Source of the DNA: Panicum virgatum | Taxonomy: Eukaryota > Streptophyta > Magnoliopsida > Poales > Poaceae | Length of the DNA stretch: 64,000 bases | Assembly: GCF_016808335.1 (NCBI RefSeq) | Contig: NC_053150.1 | Location: forward strand, 29,592,030-29,656,029 | Direction of reading: 5' to 3' | Shown: positions 45,426 through 56,734 of the stretch, in pieces | Numbering within the stretch: position 1 is the stretch's first letter | Layout: every line of letters begins with the position of its first letter | Notes under the pieces: model-generated | Told to the model about the DNA's origin: nothing | The model's input: only the letters and a program-made list of their open reading frames with translations | Databases searched by the model: none | Translations under genes and position numbers: made by a program

Positions 45426-45527
45426 CTACGGTATCATATCATACTTCTGAAGACACACCAACAGTGTAAGTACAATATTTACAAAGGCAAGATCCTACTG
45501 AAGATTACAAGAATTGTTACAAGCAGA

Positions 45528-45677
45528 TTACTCTGCCAAGTTCTTCAAAATTTCCTCAGCAATTATTTCTGACTCTCTACAATAGTCTTGGAATTTCTCA
45601 TCAGAACAATTAGGAGCTATTCCTTTGGCTATGGGAGATAAATTATGCTGAGGCTAGAAAGACTTAACAACTTCTAT
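45528..45677 (-). pseudogene. C-terminal piece of the Tat antisense ORF
   Basis: The minus strand encodes a piece that includes GIAPNCSDEKFQDYCRES and IIAEEILKNLAE, then TAA (45530-45528). It continues the frame that leaves off at 49503 on the other side of solo LTR B, whose CATAT duplication lies between. One in-frame TAG is present. Confidence 0.6.
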
Positions 45678-46169
45678 CATATTGTAACACCCCGGGTGTC
45701 TGCACAGTAATTAAATAGGTGTCTGCACAGTAATTATGTATGTTTACTATGCATCATGTGTTTGATTTGCTTAAAAAGGATCTTTTTGTAATTATGAAAT
45801 GTTATATGTGTAATTATGATTTTATCCAAGGTCCTTTATATAGTTATTTCTGAATATAGCTTTTGTGGAGGGTGTTTTTGTAAAATTTCAGTGCATTTAA
45901 TGCATGGTAGTCAATTTTGCTTGTAAGTCTACATTTGAAGTGAAATTGCTTTGAAAAAGACAAATTTCCTAGAATTCAAATTCCTTTCTATGTTTTTAAT
46001 TTTAGCCCTTGAATCTTTGGTCAAATAAATTTTTGCACAACATCAAAGTTATAGATCTTGAAAAGTTGAACAACTTTCATGTTGGGCACTTTTTCATTTG
46101 AGCCCTATTTTAAAAGTTATCGCTGGTTTACAGTTTAGTCCCTAGAATTTTTGGTAATTACAAATCGAC

Positions 46170-46880
46170 CCTTATCACCATCTCCCACCTCCCTGCTCTG
46201 TTCTCGCCGCCGACGCCACCGACAGCGCCGCCGCCGACGCCTTCCCGGCCATTCCAGCCATTAATCCGCCGTGCGCTGGCACCCACGCGTCGCGGACGCC
46301 CTCCTCCTCCTCCTGTTGCCTCGCGCTGGAGCTCCTCGGCCGTGCCACGCACCCCCACCGCTTCCAGAGCCACCCCGACGGCCGCCACCGCGACGCCGCC
46401 ATGGAGCGCCCCCTTCAGAGCCCGCTACTCTCTTCTAGCGAGCGCCCGCGCACTACAAGAGTCCCAGAACTCGATTTTGTGCGTCCCTTCGCTCTCTCAT
46501 CGCTCCCACGCAGCAGAACGCCGCCGCCGCCCTGCTGGAACGCCGGCGAGCTCACCCCCGCCGCGGAGCCATCTCACCGCCTCTCCTCCGCCCGCTCTGA
46601 CCCCCTAGCTAGCGCCGCCTCATCCTAGCGCAGCTCCCAGGCCTTTTTCCCCTCGCCCAAACCTACCGGAGCTACTTCGCCGCCGTGCTCCGAGCCCGCA
46701 AGCCGCCGCTCGCCGTCGACCCGCTATCTCCGGCCCTCCTCTCGAGCTCCAAAGCCACCCAGAGGTGCGCCTTGGCCTTCTTAACCTCCCACGACCCTCC
46801 ACCCTCGCCGCCGGCGCTCACCGTCGCCGGATTGGGCCGGCCATCCTCCCTCTGTTCTTTCCCCATGGCCAGGGACCCCG
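46170..46880 (+). other. GC-rich block of solo LTR B
   Basis: Matches 23520-24350 of solo LTR A in reverse. Contains many C-rich CCGCCG runs and an ATG context at 46865 (ATGGCCAGGGACCCCGAG) followed by a short open stretch to TAG at 46937. Then comes a T-rich, intron-like region. No frame is shared convincingly with copy A, so no gene is called. Confidence 0.45.
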
Positions 46881-47908
46881 AGTTTGAATTTGAAAAACCC
46901 CAGGGGGCTATCTGCGTTGTCAGTGACTCAGGGGAATAGTGCTATAGGGGCTTGTTTGTATTAGTTTGCTGTGATATTTGAAATTCAATATCAATTCGTA
47001 GAAAATTCGTAAAATATTAAATCTTGATGTTTTGGAATCCTCTTGAAGATCTCTATGCAGTAGAACCATAATATGTTGGGCTTTAGTTGCAAGTTTTTGC
47101 TGTAGATTTTGATTTGTGTTACTAGGTATATAAATATTTGTTCTTTAATCTTTTTCTTATCTGATGCTTGAAAGCTTGTATTGCTCTGAAATTTTTATGG
47201 TAGTTGAATCATGTTACACTAGTTTTTGTATAAAAATTTCATGATCAGTTCTTTGTTATAGCTTTTTATTTGATTTAATCCTTGTTTAGTAGACTTTAAT
47301 TATGATAAATAGTTTCTGTTCTTAGTAATTCATGAATTTATTTCTGCATGTTCTTCTGGAGTAGCTTAGCTTGTCCAGGATGTTTGAGCCTTAGTTCATG
47401 ATCAGAACAGGAGCTAAATTTGAATCTTGCTAAACTGATGTCTGTTTTGTTTATTTTCTCAGAATTAATTCCGTATATATAAAATCATGAAAAATTCACA
47501 GTAGATAAATCATCACTGTGTAGATCTCCTGTTAAATTTTGAGCTTCTTTTTGGCTCTAGTTTGATCTGTATAATTCAAGCTTGTACTAGGTGTTGCCTG
47601 CATAAATGATTTATTGTGATTAAATGTTTACATGTCTTGGCATGATTTTTACAGGGTAGATTACTTTGTTCATGTTCTGTTTAGTGTAATTTTGGTAGCT
47701 TTTATTACTATTTTTACTCTGAGTTGTTGATTTATTTACAAACCATGACTTAATTGTTTAGGAAATCACCCCCACTTGTTTAGAAAGTTAACCAACTTCT
47801 TTTGTGCTGTTGATCATGATGCCTTGTGTAGTTAAATTTGGTATTTAACTACTCTATAAACGATTGCCCATGTGTGTATTTATGATGTTGTTCTTGTATT
47901 ACATATAG

Positions 47909-48078
47909 ACACGACTGCCTTATCAGACGGGACGTACGAGCTGATCCCGGAGTCTGACGGAGGTGATCTCGAAGCTCAAGTAAACACTGCTGCACTAACT
48001 GAAGCCCCGGACCAAAGTTCGGAAGAGCCTAGAGCTGAAATAGTTAGCAACTACCGAGAAGGCAAGCCCCGGACATAA
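47909..48078 (+). CDS. Conserved 56-codon frame (possible exon) in solo LTR B
   Basis: Follows a pyrimidine-rich tract ending CATATAG and encodes TTALSDGTYELIP, then an acidic middle (ESDGGDLEAQ) and EGKPRT before TAA. Same length as the frame in copy A (22485-22316) with no indels and an excess of synonymous differences. It resembles no family known to me. A spliced transcript joining it to sequence upstream of the T-rich region is the simplest idea; this is inference. Confidence 0.4.
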
Positions 48079-48978
48079 CCTATACTTCAAATTATTATCA
48101 CTACTGTATTACTTACTTGTGCATTTACAGTTCATAGGATTTGAATTGAAACCCTAGATGCATGATCCTAGAAACCTATGTACTGAACACTAGACCTGAG
48201 TTCGACTACTTGCTAAGCTTATAGGACCGGTAAAAGTCGAGTGATTGCCTGTCACTCGCGAGCTTTATAGGAATTGATTGTTTACTTTCTGTTATCAATA
48301 TAAGGACGACGGACGGGGTTGTGTTCGATATCATGACCTTATGTGATACCCCGTCTGTGTTGATGAACTTACTAAGGTTGCGGTGTGTGGTAGTGCCGGT
48401 TAAGTTTTTGAAAGTACTAGCCACATGCCGTAAATATGGTACGCGGCAAGCCTAGTAGCCGATTGGACCGGGGAGTGGATATACCTTTCACTCTCTCAGT
48501 AGGGATAGGTTTTAATTTATGTTGCGCAACACTACGACTTCGAGGGACAAGGTTCGGCCTTGGAGCCCTGTAGTCAGGGAGAGTGACCCTATCCACAAGC
48601 CGGAAAGAAAGGTCAACGGTTGTTTGGGAATGACCCGACGGTGTTCCAGACGTGTGTGCTAGGTTATCCTTGCAAGGTTGAATTTCGATTCAGAATCGTC
48701 CGCCTCTCACGATGAAATGAGACTGCTTGATTGATCTGCCACACAGAGTAATAAGAGCAACAATACTCTGATCAATCTTGATGTTTGCTTATAAATTCCA
48801 CCATGATTGGATAGTAGTTGCTTACATAGAATGGTTAATCAACTAGAATCTTGAAGCTAAAACTTGAAAGTAAGGACATACTCTTTATTGCTTTTCAGCA
48901 AAGGAAAACCAGAGCCTCACAAAGCCTTGCATAGTCTAGCTAAGGTGGGTTACTTATACCCGTTGTCGGTTAAGTCTT

Positions 48979-49000
48979 GCTGAGTATTAGAATACTCAGC
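48979..49000 (+). other. Perfect hairpin in solo LTR B
   Basis: GCTGAGTATT-AG-AATACTCAGC, a 10-bp perfect stem. Copy A has GCTGAGTATT-CT-AATACTCAGC at 21480-21501. It is placed like the TGAGTACA hairpins in the two Tekay LTR families (157, 8051, 28148, 42533), each followed by a pyrimidine-rich stretch. Confidence 0.7.
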
Positions 49001-49026
49001 CTTGCTGTTGCCACTCTTTTTCAGGT

Positions 49027-49134
49027 ATGAGTTTTGAGGATCAGATCGCTAGCTTGACTTATCCTTGCTCGTTGCCTCCTGGCTGGTCCGTAGAGTGGGA
49101 TACGTCTTCGACCGACAATGACTATGACGAGTGA
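49027..49134 (+). CDS. 35-codon frame in solo LTR B, conserved with copy A
   Basis: Starts MSFEDQIASLTYP directly after a CTTTTTCAG/GT site and ends in DNDYDE and TGA. Identical length to the frame in copy A (21454-21347), with 7 synonymous and 6 non-synonymous differences. It has a hydrophobic-aromatic middle and an acidic tail. No known family. Confidence 0.35.
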   Translation: MSFEDQIASLTYPCSLPPGWSVEWDTSSTDNDYDE

Positions 49135-49502
49135 TACCATGCTTGGGCTAGCCTGGTATCCTTTTGCGACGTGTTGTAGCCGTCGTGTTTTATCTTCCGC
49201 TGTTTCAACTCTGAATTTGCACTTATGGCTTGTATAGCTGTTTTTACTTAAGTTGGCTTTGTAATAATGTTTTGAACTGGTTTGTAATCATTACTTTGCC
49301 TGTGTTGTAAAATTGTGGTTGTAATATCTCTGGACTCGCCTTCGTGCGGGGTATGCTTGTTCGATCCGAGAACCAGTGGTTGTATCGGGACGTTACCCGA
49401 CAGACCCAGAATTGTTCCGTTTGAAGTGCGTTTGAGCTAATGTTGCCTTTATGGTGATGGCCTGCGCACTTGAGCCGGGATAATTTAGGCGGTTCTGCCA
49501 CA

Positions 49503-51682
49503 CATATGGGTCAGATAATTCTTGGAGGTGGCCGTCATAACATCGAAGAACTTTTTGGGAGCCTCTTCTAGACGCTCTACCAAAGTCTATCTACTCGGCA
49601 ACCCCTCTTCAGAATCTACCATATCCACATTAACTTGAGCTGCTGCTATCAGTCGACTATGGTCACTTGGAGAACCCGATAGAAGGATATTCTAATGATT
49701 ATCATTGACAAAGTAATATTAAGACAAAGGATCAAATACTCACAAGCCTGAGCAATCTGCAACTGTTCTTGAAGCTTTGACTTCTCTTCTTGGAGCTTTG
49801 ACTTTTCTTCCTCGAGGCTCTTGATCTGCCGCTTCATGTCACATACTTCTGGATGATGCTTTCGGTTTGCTTCATACAGCTTGTTCCGTGTAGCAAGGGA
49901 TTCATCTAGTCGTTTGGCAATCAGGATATTCTGCTGCTCCAAGGTTTTTTGGTTGTCAACAGTCATATATAAAGCATGAGACTTCATGAAAGACCGATTG
50001 GCAACGTCCTGTAACATACAAGACAAAATTGGTCAAATATCACCAACTACTCGACATAGGCAAGAAGCAGCAAATGAAGCTTTACCTTGGTATATTTAAA
50101 ACACCATTGCATGGAATCTGCGAGCTTCTTCATGTTGTCTATAGACAATAACAGATCGTCAAAGAGCTCCTTACCCAATTCTTACTGGGTAGATTGTGGC
50201 ATTGACTGAAAAGGTACTAGTCGAACAGTGGGATTCTTCGACCCTTCAGATCTATTACTGCCAACTCCAGCAGCACTTGAAGTACCTTGAGTAGTTGCAG
50301 AAGGAGAAGATGCGGGTACCCCAAGAACTGGCTCTTTTGACATCTCAGGCATGTCCACGTTTAGGGGTAGGGTAGTCGAGTTCTCGATCAACCCGATTAT
50401 TGGAGACTCTCGGGTGGATCGAGTACTTGTATCTGGACTACTCTCCATCCAGTTACGGAAGTCCTGGAACTAGTCTTTCTCCTGTGCAGGAAGATATTGG
50501 ATCCTAGCCAAGCAAGAACTCCAAATAAAAAAAGCTGAGGCAAATAGGATGTAAGCAAAGAAGTATCAGATTCTTACTGGCCAGCATCGAGATGGGGTAT
50601 CTTTCTCTGCAATAAAGCTCCAGGAGTTGCCTTTCGTTTTTTGCTTTCATCAGGAGCAACATCTCCAGAAGTTGGGGGCATGCAATACCATGTCTTATAA
50701 TTTTGCTGCAAAAGAGGCAAGGATTCGTCAGAAGGTTACAAACTTTATTTACAAGTACTCGATAGTATTTCTCAGCACTTACTCTGGTCTTCTCGGGAGC
50801 ATTGGCTGCCCAGAAGAGTACTGGAAGTTTCAAAGATTTGTCAAAGTGGTCGAGTAGTTTGCAACACCTTCTGATTATTTCAGACTGAGCCATCGCTTCA
50901 GGGGATATTTTGGTAGGATCCTTTGTACCTTCATATCTGAAGGCAGGATGTTTTCGATGCTGGAGAGGCTGGACCCGACGGCTCACAAAGGAGAAGACTA
51001 CATGGTCACCAGTAACTCCTTTGTTTTTCCAACTGGAAATGGCTTTAAGAATGCACTCGACTTGTTTGCCACTAGGTCCTATACTCGGCCAGTTTTCTTG
51101 GACTTGGGGGCGCCAGGAACTCTTTCTGGAAGTGGAGATTCAAAGTTCCCGACATGAAACAAATTTTTTCCACTCGGTTCCTTTACCCGATGGATCATAA
51201 GCTAAGTACTCGTCCCGGGTTTCAGGGCGAAGTACTAGTTCACATCCGCCAACAACGGAAGGTTTTGTGGCATTTGGAATGGAAACAAGGATGAAAAAGT
51301 GTTGGAAAAGATGGAAATGGGGAAGAATCCCAAGGAATGCTTCGCAGAAATGAGTAAAAATGGAAAGATGCAAGATGGATTGGGGAGTGAGATGATGCAA
51401 TTTGATTCCTGAAAATTTCAAAAGAGCATGGAAGAACTCAGACACAGGAAGTGCTAGACCGCGTTCCACAAAATCACGGAACACAATGGTTTCAAGGGTA
51501 CCTTCCATAGGGTAATCTTCTCCTTCACCTGCGCACCACTAGATCACAGCATGAGTTTGGAGAAGACCCATATTCTCCAATTCTTGTACAGATGATTGGG
51601 ACATCTTGCTTTTGCGCAAGCCTGTTGAAAGATTCGCAACCGCGTCGTCTTCAATCTTGGACTTGTATTTCTTGGGAGCCAT
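49503..51682 (-). pseudogene. Antisense extra ORF of the Tat element (gypsy-type transposase 28-like), broken
   Basis: Minus strand, starting at the ATG 51682-51680 (MAPKKYKSKIEDD), antisense to gag-pol and between pol and the 3' LTR. A TAG interrupts near 51540. The stretch 51508-51140 (FHALLKFSGIKLHHLTPQSI, then LHLSIFTHFCEAFLGI) is like the 'putative gypsy type transposon' domain seen in extra ORFs of grass Tat elements. A middle part follows (50986-50504), then a Ser/Thr-rich part (50448-50182) and a coiled coil (50026 to about 49745: EEEKSKLQEEKSKLQEQLQI) ending at a GTGAGT donor-like site. It goes on to 49503 and resumes at 45677. Introns are likely between the pieces. Its role is unknown. 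Confidence 0.7.
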
Positions 51683-52303
51683 CTCAAGGTCACGAGGTTA
51701 GGCTCGGGGGCTATGAGAGGGGCTAAGGATGTTACAGGCGGTTGGAAGTGTGAATCTGAAATTGACGGCGGCCAGGAGTTAAAAGAGTAAAACCCTAAGA
51801 AGTCACCAAACGGATTTATATGGTCTCTGGTGGCAATTTTGTGAATACTTGGGAGATCAAAGGATTCTTTCCTTTTCAGGGAAGTTTTTCATTACTTATT
51901 CTGCCATGAGTTTTCTTTGATTCTTAAATCTAAATTGAGAGATTTAAATTCAAGACTCGGGGGCTGCAGGATATGTGTATCAGAGATTTATTTTTCAATT
52001 TTTTTGGAAAATAATGAAGGAAAAGGATTGAAGTGACCCTCAGCCTGATTCTACAATTCAACCTAAGGCTCGGGGGCTACTCTATATGGAGCGCGAGTAC
52101 TTCGCGCACCATATATGATCAAGATTTCGGGGCTTGAGCACCTCACAGCCACGGAGCAACCGGAAGTACTTGGAGGACTACTCGACGTATCTGAGGAAGG
52201 CCCAGGAGTAACCAGAAGGATGTTCTGACTACTTGAAGTACTCGAAGACGCCGAGCCAAGTACTCGACGCCTGCAAGACTCGGCTACAAAGAGCTCGGGG
52301 GCT
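51683..52303 (+). other. Tat region between the antisense ORF and the 3' LTR
   Basis: No coding frame supported. It should carry the promoter of the antisense ORF. The purine-rich motif CTCGGGGGCT occurs four times (51703, 51957, 52069, 52295); the last ends at the 3' LTR and is the probable polypurine tract. Confidence 0.65.
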
Positions 52304-52718
52304 TGTCAGACCCGGGGCAGCGGGACTGCTTATAGGCATAGAATATTCTAGAGTAAGGGATAGCTCATGGATGTACCTTACCTCTCTTGTAACTACCCGA
52401 ATAGACGTAGAACTAGCTAAAGTACAAAGGAAACTACCCGATTGTGTTGTAGAGGGACTCTAACTGTACTCGGCTAGGAATTTCCATGTAACCCTGTCCC
52501 CCCGGATCTATAAGGGCGGGCAGGGACCCCCTCCAAATCATCAACACCTAAAGCAGTACAAACAACCACACAGGACATAGGGTATTACACAACTCGAGGC
52601 CCGAACCTGTCTAAATCTTTGTGTTCCTTGCACCATCAAGTTCCAGAGCAGTCGATCCCTACCTACAAACCTTACTGCTATGGGTATCCCTGAGCAGGCT
52701 TGGCGGTAAACACCGACA
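52304..52718 (+). repeat. 3' LTR of the Tat element, 415 bp
   Basis: TGTCAGACCC to ACACCGACA. It differs from the 5' copy by about 24 substitutions in 391 compared bases plus one 21-bp indel. It is followed by ACACC and CACTA transposase sequence. Confidence 0.92.
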
Positions 52719-55700
52719 ACACCTGCTGCACATCCTTGGCGAAGACAAACGGTTCATCTTTGTAACCAAAGACTCATAGATCAACACTAACAAACCCATA
52801 TTTGTCCTGGGTCATACATTTCTTCCCATTGACCCATCGGCATCGAAACAGGGCTACTTCAATCCAACATAGTCAAGCTCCCATATCTCCTCTATCTGAC
52901 CATAATATGTGTCTGTCTCCATGTTGTTATCAACGGCATCAACACGCACACCACTATTTTGATAGATGCTCTTGGCATCCTGGGCCATGGTGTAGAAAGT
53001 GTATCCATTGATATCATATGCTTGGTATGTTGTAATAGTGAATAATGGCCCTGCAGCTAGTTTTCTTATCTCATTATCGGTTATAGCAGCGCTGGCTTTC
53101 TGGACATAATCTCGAAACCAAGTGTTAAAGCCTTGCATGTGCTTCTTTGCAACCCAAGCCTCATTACGATTAGGATTACCTTCACGTAGTTGTCACAAAT
53201 GCTCGTTGACATACGGTGTAACTATGTCGGTCTGTTGTAGCACGATGAAATGAGCCTTGTTGAAGGAATCTCGACCAGGAGTGATTGACTTTTTGCCCAA
53301 GGTCACCTGCAAGCCTACCTTCATGCCGTGAATGAGGCACACCAATGGGGTTTTGGGGGTCCATATAACCCATGGCCCACTTCATTGCTTCGATGGTACC
53401 ATAGCCACGAACCATGGCTCCCTCAAAAAAAGATCGGTTATGTACCAAAGATTTGAGGAAGCCATAGAACCTCTCATAAGGAAACATTTGATGAAGGTAA
53501 GATGGGCTAAGGTAGAAGATCTCCTTCGCAAGATGTGCTGTTAAATGGACCATGAGATCAAAGAATGTTGGTGGAAAAGTAGCCTCAAGCAAGGATAGGA
53601 TCTCAAAATGCCTTCTCTCTAACCTCGATAGTGCATCCACGTCAATCACCTTCTGTTCTATCGCGTTGAAGAAAAAGCACAAGCTCATGACAGCCTCGTG
53701 AACCAGTACTGTTTTGATACCTCTAAGTGCAACAGGCAGAAGAGCTGTCATCAACACATGCAATCATGAGATTTCATCAAGTGGAAATTCATTTTCATGT
53801 CCTTCACCGACACTAGCCTCTTGAAGTTCGATGAGTAGCCTGAAGGTACTTTCAAACCATGCAAAAACTCGCAGAATTCTTTTCTCTCCGTCTTTGATAA
53901 TGTGTTTGCAGCTACAGGAAGGACCGTCCCCCGTGTCTGTTTCCTCTGCATAGAGCTCCAACCTAATGCCCATATCTTTCATATCCTCCCTTGCATTTCC
54001 ATGATCTTTTTGTTTGTCCCTCTGTTGTAACAATGTTCCGCACATGCTCTCACACACATTCTTCTTGATGTGCATGGTGTCAATCGAATGACGCACATCC
54101 AATAGCTGCCAATACTCTAGCCCCCATAATATTGATTTCTTGTTCCACATCCCCTGCTCATCTTCTTCTTCACCATCTCTCTTCTTTCTTTTGCTAAGGA
54201 TGGTCTCCTTAGGTAATTCCTCAATAGTTTTGATGTCTTTGACTTGCAAGTGGACCTCCATTCCAGACACATGTTGAGGCACCATTCGATTCTTCTTTTT
54301 CCCATCAAACTGACAATCCATGTTCCGGTATGGATGTTTCTTTTGGAGGAAATGACGGTGCCCAAAAAGACGAATTTCTTTGACTTTCTCAACCACAATG
54401 AGCAGGTTTCATCTAAGCAATGGGGGCAAGCTTCACCTTTCCTTTTACTCTACCCGGAGAGGTTGCGATGAACCGGGTTGTCGTTGATGGTGGTGAACAA
54501 CATGGCGTGCAATGTAAAGTCCTTATGCTCAAACTCATCCCAAACATCCTTCACACCAGGCTTCCAAAGTGTTTGCAGGTCATCATCCAAGGGCCTCAAA
54601 TACACATCAATACGGTCACCGAGTTGCTTTGGCCCCGAGACCAAGATTGACAACATCAAGTATTTACGTTTCTTACAGAGCCATAGTGGAAGGTTCAACA
54701 CTGACAGCACGACAGGCCAGGTGCTATGCGTTGAACTCTGATTACCGAATGGGTTCACGCCGTCTGTGCTCATAACGAACCGAATGTTCCTGCAATCTTC
54801 TTCAAACCAAGGAAAGTGGGCATCATTGTTACCCCACTGTGCTGCATCTACGGGGTGCCTAAGCTTGCCATCCCCTGTCTTGTTACGGCCTTCCTTATGC
54901 CAACGCAAGAGTTGGGCCTCCTTTCGTGTGGCAAACATGCGTTTGAAGCGGGGAATGAGTGAAAAATACCATGCCACCCTCACAGGACCCCCTCTGTTAC
55001 CCTTCTTGCCTCTGATCTCCACGGGCTCATTCCCGTCCTCAGCGTTATTATCTCCGCCATCTTTTGTCCTCTTGAAACGATCGAACCCACACTTAGGGCA
55101 ATTGTCAAGGTCCTCATACTCTCCACAGAACAACACACAGCTGTTCTTACATGCATGTATTCTTTCCACCTCTAAACCCAAAGGACAGATTATCTTCTTA
55201 GCCTCATAGACAGACCCGGCCACTTGGTTTCCCTCTAGTAGCATGTATTTTAGCAGATCCAATAGTTATTTGAAACTTTTGTCGGTCCAACCATGACTTG
55301 CCTTAAGCTGTAGAAGTTTGAGATCACCAGAAAGCTGAGAGTACTTGTGACAACCAGGGTACAGGGGTTTCTTTGAATCTTTGACGAATTGTTTCAGCCT
55401 CGATAATTCTGAAGATGTGTACATGCCCTGAAACTCAACATCTCTCAACATTTGATCAACATTGTTCACACGAGGCAGCAAATCATCATAGTTGAAACCC
55501 GTAACTTCTTGGCCAGTCATTTCCCCAGGCTGCATCATGCCCAATGGGAATGCTTCATCTTCCTCAAAGTTATAATTGCCGCATTCTTCTTCCCCTGTAA
55601 TAATGACAAATCAAGGAATTAATCCATTATGCTCTACCCTGTAACAATGAGAAATCAATAGGTACTCGTTTCACCTTCATTATGGACTTCAGCATGGCAT

Positions 55701-55989
55701 CGCGCTTCACCTTCATTAAGGCATCCATCTTCGTCTTCATTAAGGCCTTCCTCACCATGCTTGTTCCAACACATGTAATTCTTTTTGAATCCACATGTGA
55801 TCAAATGATGGAAAATATTGTCCCGTGTCCAAACTTCTTCTAGTTCAGACAGTCAACACAGGGGCAATACATTGAAGGCACACCCCGATTTCTCTCCGCC
55901 TCTACTTGAGCAAGGAAACCATTAACCCCACTTAGGAAGGTCTCCCAAACTCGGGGCTGTCTGTACATCCAAGTCCGATCAACCGCCAT
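52719..55989 (-). pseudogene. CACTA transposase (TNP2 type), broken
   Basis: Cuts and joins transposon ends. The ATG at 55989 opens the transposase-associated domain (MAVDRTWMYRQPRVWE and CPCVDCLN, then a TAG). The TNP2 part lies in 55544-54450, with an in-frame TAA near 55264, a CPKCGFDR zinc-like pair and STDGVNPFG, a conserved block with a catalytic-type aspartate. A frame change near 54450 leads to 54396-53764 (with SIDTMHIKKNVCESM), then the DUF4218 part (53763-53182) and the DUF4216 part (53138-52854). The reading continues degenerately to the Tat junction at 52719. At least three stops or frameshifts make it a pseudogene. Confidence 0.85.
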
Positions 55990-56220
55990 CAACAAGTTCA
56001 AAAAATAAATTATTTTGAAAGAAATAATATATCTTCATAGAATTATCAACAAGTATATTACACACAAGATGTTTTGTTGATTTCGTATTGGTCAAATTTG
56101 TACTATGAAACATGGATCAACATGAGTATTTTGGTGTTGATGGTTGTATTTGATAAATATTTATTCTACTAGAGGTTTCCCAACTAATTAGGAGGATTAG
56201 GAGGCTCAAATTACATACCC
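55990..56220 (-). other. CACTA leader region
   Basis: AT-rich sequence upstream of the transposase start; no gene recognised. Probably the first intron or leader. Confidence 0.4.
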
Positions 56221-56670
56221 TCTCAAGGTGCTACTGTTGGAGCGGCGGGGAGGGTACATGGTGGCACGACGGAGCCACATGGTGGAGCCATGTGCTGCAG
56301 GTGGGGTCGCCGGTGGAGCCAAGTGGAGCTGAGGCACCGGCGGGGTCGCCGGTGGAGCCAAGTGGAGCCAACTTGCAGCAGAGGCGGCCCGAGGTCGCAG
56401 TAGAGCAGTGGCGGTCAACGGTGGTCGAGCGGAGGGCCCGGGCGAGCAGAGCGACCGCCGGCGGTCGCAGCAGAGCAGAGGTGCCGGCGGGCGCAGCAGA
56501 GCAGCGTGGCGGTCGCTGGAGTGCGAGCAGAGCAGCAGAGCAGCAGCCGGAGTGCGAGCAGTCGTAGCAGAGGCAACACCGGCGGGCGCAGCGGCGGCAG
56601 TCGCAACGGTGAAGGGGCACCAGCGCCGCCGGCGCCGGGTGGACGCCCACCGACTGCCGCTGTGATTGAG
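56220..56670 (-). other. GC-rich, internally repeated block in the CACTA element
   Basis: Contains repeats such as GTCGCCGGTGGAGCCAAGTGG (two imperfect copies near 56300 and 56350) and AGCAGAGCAGCAG runs. Open frames on both strands are low-complexity and not supported as genes. Possibly the promoter or leader of the transposase. Confidence 0.45.
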
Positions 56671-56734
56671 AGGCTACAGTGCTAGAATGATGCCAATCAT
56701 TGCTACAGTGCTCCACGTCAAACATTGCTACAGT

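Larger units (their letters stand above)
45683..49502 (+). repeat. Solo LTR B of a Tekay-type element with 3.8-kb LTRs
   Basis: TGTAACACCC to GTTCTGCCACA, flanked by CATAT (45678-45682 and 49503-49507). Same family as solo LTR A in the opposite orientation. Layout: AT-rich (45683-46160, with a short tandem repeat of GGTGTCTGCACAGTAATTA at the start), GC-rich (46170-46880), intron-like T-rich (46940-47908), conserved frame (47909-48078), hairpin (48979-49000) and a second short frame (49027-49134). It interrupts the antisense ORF of the Tat element. Confidence 0.9.
17666..52718 (+). mobile_element. Plus-strand Tat-lineage Ty3 element carrying several insertions
   Basis: 5' LTR 17666-18057 (first 3 bp lost), primer site 18060-18077, gag from 18092, RT to 20977, RNase H and integrase 24856-26970, the polyprotein end 42927-43026, a 120-bp tandem array, an antisense extra ORF (51682-45528) and 3' LTR 52304-52718. 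Four insertions split it (20978-24850, 26971-42921, 43586-45229, 45683-49502). The second, archaeal-type RNase H and the antisense ORF are Tat-lineage marks. LTR differences (about 24 in 391 compared bases) make it the oldest dated element here. It lies in a CACTA transposase; predicted target duplication ACACC (52719-52723). Confidence 0.88.
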
